Of a stretch of DNA of 8,496 bases, positions 5,854-8,496 are shown one piece after another (the stretch's first letter is position 1; every line of letters starts with the position of its first letter). This stretch comes from Lautropia sp. SCN 70-15. GTDB taxonomy: Bacteria > Pseudomonadota > Gammaproteobacteria > Burkholderiales > Burkholderiaceae_E. Below the pieces are notes generated by a model that saw nothing but the letters and a program-made list of their open reading frames with translations, was not told the DNA's origin and made no database searches. The stretch covers positions 1 through 8,496 of the forward strand of contig MEEC01000107.1 of assembly GCA_001724315.1 (NCBI GenBank). The letters run 5' to 3'. A program made the translations under genes and the position numbers.

Positions 5854-6081
5854 ATGACCTTCCCCGACATCACCCTGGCGCCAGGCTCCGCGGAGAACGC
5901 CGCGCCGCGGCCGGGGGCCTCCGTTGCCGGCGTGGCCCATCAGGCAGTCCCCCCCGGTCACGCCGGGCATGGCGCCGATGCGGCCTCCGTCGGCTCGCGG
6001 GCTCGCGAGCGCCGGCTCGTCGACGACATCCGGCGCGCCGAAGCCTGGCTCGCCGACAGGCAGATCGGCCCCATCGTCTGA
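5854..6081 (+). CDS. Small hypothetical protein (75 aa)
   Basis: I do not recognise this protein. It has an ATG at 5854 with a good Shine-Dalgarno (GGGAG, 5843-5847, six bases upstream) and third codon positions dominated by G and C, like neighbouring genes. The N-terminal half is Ala/Gly/Pro-rich and probably disordered (residues 8-46). The C-terminal part is a charged amphipathic helix (RARERRLVDDIRRAEAWLAD, about 49-68) ending in RQIGPIV. It has no signal peptide, transmembrane segment or cysteine. A longer frame with a TTG start at 5752 is open, but it would cover the repeat region and has no better ribosome-binding site. The helix could be a protein- or nucleic-acid-binding module; nothing more can be said. 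It may also be spurious. Confidence 0.5.
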   Translation: MTFPDITLAPGSAENAAPRPGASVAGVAHQAVPPGHAGHGADAASVGSRARERRLVDDIRRAEAWLADRQIGPIV

Positions 6082-6146
6082 GGCCCGATCACGCGTTCGC
6101 CGCCCCCGCCTCGGGCGGGACCTCTCCGGAACGGGACCGCTCCGGC

Positions 6147-6160
6147 GTTATCATCGCCGG
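6147..6160 (+). promoter_or_regulatory. Candidate -10 region of the CoA-transferase gene
   Basis: TATCAT (6149-6154) matches the sigma-70 -10 consensus at five of six positions and predicts a leader of about 55 bases to the ATG at 6216. No strong -35 hexamer stands 16-18 bp upstream. The flanking context is nearly the same as that before the TauE gene. I see nothing else in the 134-base gap between the small ORF and the CoA-transferase gene. Confidence 0.42.
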
Positions 6161-6215
6161 CTTCGAGACCCGTCCCCGCGATCGCCTTCGATCGCCCCAC
6201 CCGGAGAATCAGAAC

Positions 6216-7439
6216 ATGAGCGGCCCTCTTTCCCACATCAAGGTACTCGACCTGAGCCGGGTGCTCGCCGGCCCCTGGGCCAGCCAGAACCTGGCCGACA
6301 TGGGGGCCGACGTGATCAAGATCGAGCGCCCTGCCAAGGGTGACGACTCGCGCGCCTTCGGACCGCCCTGGCTGAAGGACGCCGACGGCAAGGAGACCAG
6401 CGAGGCGGCCTACTTCTGCGCGGCCAATCGCGGGAAGCGCTCGCTGACCGCCGACATCTCGAAGCCCGAGGCGCAGGAGCTGATCCGCAAGCTGGCCGCG
6501 AAGTGCGACGTCTTCGTCGAGAACTTCAAGTTCGGCGACCTCGCCCGCTACGGCCTGGGCTACGAGGACATCAAGGCGGTCAACCCGCGCATCGTCTACT
6601 GCTCGATCACCGGCTTCGGCCAGACCGGCCCGTGGAAGGAGCGCCCCGGCTACGACTTCATGGCCCAGGGCATGAGCGGGCTGATGAGCGTGACCGGCTC
6701 GCCGGACTCGGACACCGATCCGCACGGCGTGCGATTCGGCGTGCCGATCATCGACATCATCACGGGCATGTACGCCACGGTTGCGATCTGCGCGGCGCTG
6801 GCGAGCCGGGCCGAGACCGGCAAGGGGCAGCACCTGGACATCGCGCTGCTCGACTCGGCGCTGGCGCTGACCTCGATCCAGGGCATGAACTGGATCGCCA
6901 CCGGCGAGTCGCCGGGCCGCATCGGCAACGCGCACCCGAACATCGTGCCCTACCAGGTGCTGCCGACGAAGGACGGCAGCGTGATCGTGGCCTGCGGCAA
7001 CGACAACCTGTACCGCAAGTACTGCGCCGCGGCCGGCCACCCGGAGCTGGCCGAGGACCCGCGCTTCGCGACCAACGCGAAGCGGGTCGAGAACCGCGCG
7101 ATCATCACGCCCATCCTCGAGGAGATCATGAAGACGCGCACCACGAAGGAGTGGTGCGACATCCTCGACGAGGCGGGCGTGGCCAACGGCCCGATCAACT
7201 CGATTGCGCAGGCCTTCCAGGAGCCCCAGGCGCAGGCGCGTGGCGCGCTCTTCGACATCGCGCATCCGCTGGCCGGCAAGGCGCGGCTGATCGGGAGCCC
7301 GCTGCGCTTCTCGGACACGCCGGTGGAATACCGCAGTGCGCCGCCGGTGCTGGGCCAGCACAGCGAGGAGATCCTGCAGCAGGAGCTGGGCCTCTCGGCC
7401 GAGCAGATCGCCGCGCTGCGCAGCGGCAGGATCATCTGA
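6216..7439 (+). CDS. Family III (CaiB/BaiF) CoA-transferase (407 aa)
   Basis: This soluble enzyme transfers coenzyme A between carboxylic acids and their thioesters, in the formyl-CoA transferase/CaiB/BaiF family. The N-terminal Rossmann-like part has IKVLDLSRVLAGPWASQNLA (8-27), DMGADVIKIERPAKGDDSR (28-46) and NRGKRSLTADI (71-81). The middle has VFVENFKFGDLARYGLGY (99-116), CSITGFGQTGP (129-139) and RPGYDFMAQGMSGLMSVTG (143-161). GKGQHLDIALLDSAL (202-216) holds the expected catalytic aspartate, D213, whose counterpart forms the acyl-enzyme anhydride. Length is normal. The ATG at 6216 has GGAGAA seven bases upstream. Substrates cannot be set from sequence; dicarboxylates such as succinate, glutarate, citramalate or malonate are all plausible. 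The convergent malonyl-CoA decarboxylase gene 81 bases downstream makes a C3-C5 dicarboxyl-CoA role reasonable but unproven. Confidence 0.92.
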   Translation: MSGPLSHIKVLDLSRVLAGPWASQNLADMGADVIKIERPAKGDDSRAFGPPWLKDADGKETSEAAYFCAANRGKRSLTADISKPEAQELIRKLAAKCDVFVENFKFGDLARYGLGYEDIKAVNPRIVYCSITGFGQTGPWKERPGYDFMAQGMSGLMSVTGSPDSDTDPHGVRFGVPIIDIITGMYATVAICAALASRAETGKGQHLDIALLDSALALTSIQGMNWIATGESPGRIGNAHPNIVPYQVLPTKDGSVIVACGNDNLYRKYCAAAGHPELAEDPRFATNAKRVENRAIITPILEEIMKTRTTKEWCDILDEAGVANGPINSIAQAFQEPQAQARGALFDIAHPLAGKARLIGSPLRFSDTPVEYRSAPPVLGQHSEEILQQELGLSAEQIAALRSGRII

Positions 7440-7520
7440 CCGGAAGCACGGCCCGCCGAGGCGGGCGGCCCCAGCGCGGCGGGTCAGCGCGGCGAATCGC
7501 CGGCCGGGCGGCCCCCAGCT
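7440..7520. other. Short convergent intergenic region with a small GC hairpin
   Basis: The 81 bases between the two convergent stop codons hold a 6-bp hairpin GCCCGC-CGAG-GCGGGC (7451-7466) and a weaker GGCG-AAT-CGCC (7491-7501). Neither is followed by a T-tract on either strand. They may help termination in both directions, but I would not call an intrinsic terminator. Confidence 0.3.
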
Positions 7521-8496
7521 TCAGAGCAGCGACAGCACCGCGCGCGACGCGCTGACCCGGCCGTCGGAGAATTTCTCGTGGTTGGACTCGATCTCGTCGA
7601 GGTCGTACAGGTAGTTGACCATCAGCCCGTGCGACTGCCGGATGCCCTTGCGTGACAGGTCGGCCGCCGGGTTGATCCGTTCGAGCCGCGCGCCGTTGTT
7701 CAGGTGAAAGCGCGCGACCGGGTCCGAGCCCCGCGAGTCGCCCGGCGCGGTGTGCAGCAGGAAGAAGGCGCACAGCCGCTGCAGCATCTGCCGGTCGGCC
7801 TCCAGCCGCTTGCCCTCGGCGGTGCGCGCATCGGCCTCGTCGGCCGGCGTGGCCAGCAGCGACCAGTCCTTGCCGTAGCGTTCGCGCAGGTCGTCGAGAC
7901 CTGCCTGCAGCGCGGCCACCGCGGCCGGCTTGAGCCGGCCCGACTCCAGCTTCTCGACCTTGGCCAGCCAGCCCGCGAGCCCGGGGATGGGCGACAGCGT
8001 GCAGAAGGTCTTGAGCTTGGGGAACTGGGTCTTGAGCCGGTCGGCCACCCGCTTGATCAGGAAGTTGCCGAGGTTCACGCCGCGCAGCCCCGGCTGGCAG
8101 TTCGAGATCGAGTAGAAGGCCGCCACGCGGAAGCGATCGGCGGCCGCGTTGGGCTCGCCCTTTCGATCGAGCAGCGGCGCGATCGCCCCGGGCATCTCCT
8201 CGAGCAGCGCCACCTCGACGAAGATCAGCGGCTCGCCCGGCAGCGCCGGGTGGAAGAAGGCGAAGCAGCGGCGATCGGGCTCGAGCCGGCGGCGCAGGTC
8301 GGCCCAGCCGTCGATCTCGTGCACCGCTTCGTGGGCGATCAGCTTCTCGAGCAATTGCGCCGGCGAGTTCCAGTCCACCTCGACGAGTTGCAGGAAGCCG
8401 GGGTTGAACCACGACGACAGCAGGTGCTGGAAGTCGGCATCGACCGCGCGCAGCGAGGGGTCGTGCCTGAGCCGGTCGAGCAGGCGCGCGCGCATC
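7521..8496 (-). CDS. Malonyl-CoA decarboxylase (C-terminal 324 residues, enters from right edge)
   Basis: This enzyme decarboxylates malonyl-CoA to acetyl-CoA and CO2, clearing malonyl-CoA or serving malonate use. The visible part lacks the N-terminus; the methionine at 8495 is internal, since family members are usually about 400-500 residues and an alpha-helical N-terminal domain should precede it. Within the visible 324 residues, the GNAT-like catalytic domain shows FFHPALPGEPLIFVEVALLE (80-99), FYSISNCQPGLRGVNLG (127-143, holding the conserved active-site serine region) and FCTLSPIPGLAGWL (164-177). DPVARFHLNNGARLERIN (258-275) contains the counterpart of the catalytic histidine (H264), followed by ADLSRKGIRQSHGLMVNYLYDL (278-299). 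The gene ends SLL, without the peroxisomal SKL of animal enzymes. It is convergent with the family III CoA-transferase. Confidence in the function is high; the 5' end and promoter are outside the window. Confidence 0.93.
   Translation of the reverse strand, partial: MRARLLDRLRHDPSLRAVDADFQHLLSSWFNPGFLQLVEVDWNSPAQLLEKLIAHEAVHEIDGWADLRRRLEPDRRCFAFFHPALPGEPLIFVEVALLEEMPGAIAPLLDRKGEPNAAADRFRVAAFYSISNCQPGLRGVNLGNFLIKRVADRLKTQFPKLKTFCTLSPIPGLAGWLAKVEKLESGRLKPAAVAALQAGLDDLRERYGKDWSLLATPADEADARTAEGKRLEADRQMLQRLCAFFLLHTAPGDSRGSDPVARFHLNNGARLERINPAADLSRKGIRQSHGLMVNYLYDLDEIESNHEKFSDGRVSASRAVLSLL

Noticed and set aside
5958..7361. 467-codon minus-strand frame opposite the CoA-transferase
   Set aside because: Arg/Ala/Val/Asp-rich shadow of the plus-strand gene, whose CaiB/BaiF motifs are complete.
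7451..7466. Intrinsic terminator between the convergent genes
   Set aside because: Only a 6-bp stem with no T-tract on either side; kept as a weak hairpin only.
1..8496. CRISPR arrays, tRNA genes, insertion sequences or phage remnants
   Set aside because: No regularly spaced repeats, tRNA-like cloverleaf, transposase motif or terminal inverted repeat was seen on either strand.

Overview
The window is GC-rich (about 70% by eye) and densely coded. It reads as a piece of betaproteobacterial chromosome, most likely Burkholderiales. The evidence is the order zapB-like gene, zapA, 6S RNA, EVE-domain gene, a long DsbD/ScsB-type reductase, and TANAAT-like -10 boxes in otherwise GC-rich spacers. I see no IS elements, phage genes, CRISPR arrays or tRNA genes, so this looks like core or near-core genome rather than an island.

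Left part (1-811, minus strand): the first 148 codons of a BtuB-like TonB-dependent receptor run off the left edge. The gene starts at a GTG at 444 and is preceded by a complete cobalamin riboswitch (about 521-756) with a recognisable B12 box. A perfect 9-bp hairpin (457-479) lies one base from the Shine-Dalgarno, and a TACAAT -10 box (775-780) lies just upstream of the aptamer. Together these form a classic B12-repressed uptake gene.

Centre (812-4777): a minus-strand 836-residue DsbD/ScsB-family transmembrane thiol reductase carries all three cysteine pairs. It is divergent from a plus-strand cell-division pair, a 76-residue coiled-coil protein (ZapB/TIGR02449-like) and ZapA. The promoter of that pair places transcription initiation almost on the start codon, so the message is probably leaderless. 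Directly after zapA is the ssrS (6S RNA) gene with its own -10 box, followed by a small EVE-domain protein.

Right part (4778-8496): a TauE/SafE permease with a GTG start is followed by a roughly 500-base, less GC-rich gap holding a near-perfect 15-bp direct repeat, a short palindrome and a 75-residue orphan ORF. A family III (CaiB/BaiF) CoA-transferase follows. It converges on a malonyl-CoA decarboxylase gene that enters from the right edge on the minus strand, and both enzymes act on acyl-CoA thioesters.

No clearly new system is visible. The items most worth a second look are the btuB riboswitch expression platform with an operator-like repeat beside it, the leaderless zap transcript, the Tat-like leader and long low-complexity linker of the DsbD homologue, and the repeat-bearing gap after the TauE gene.
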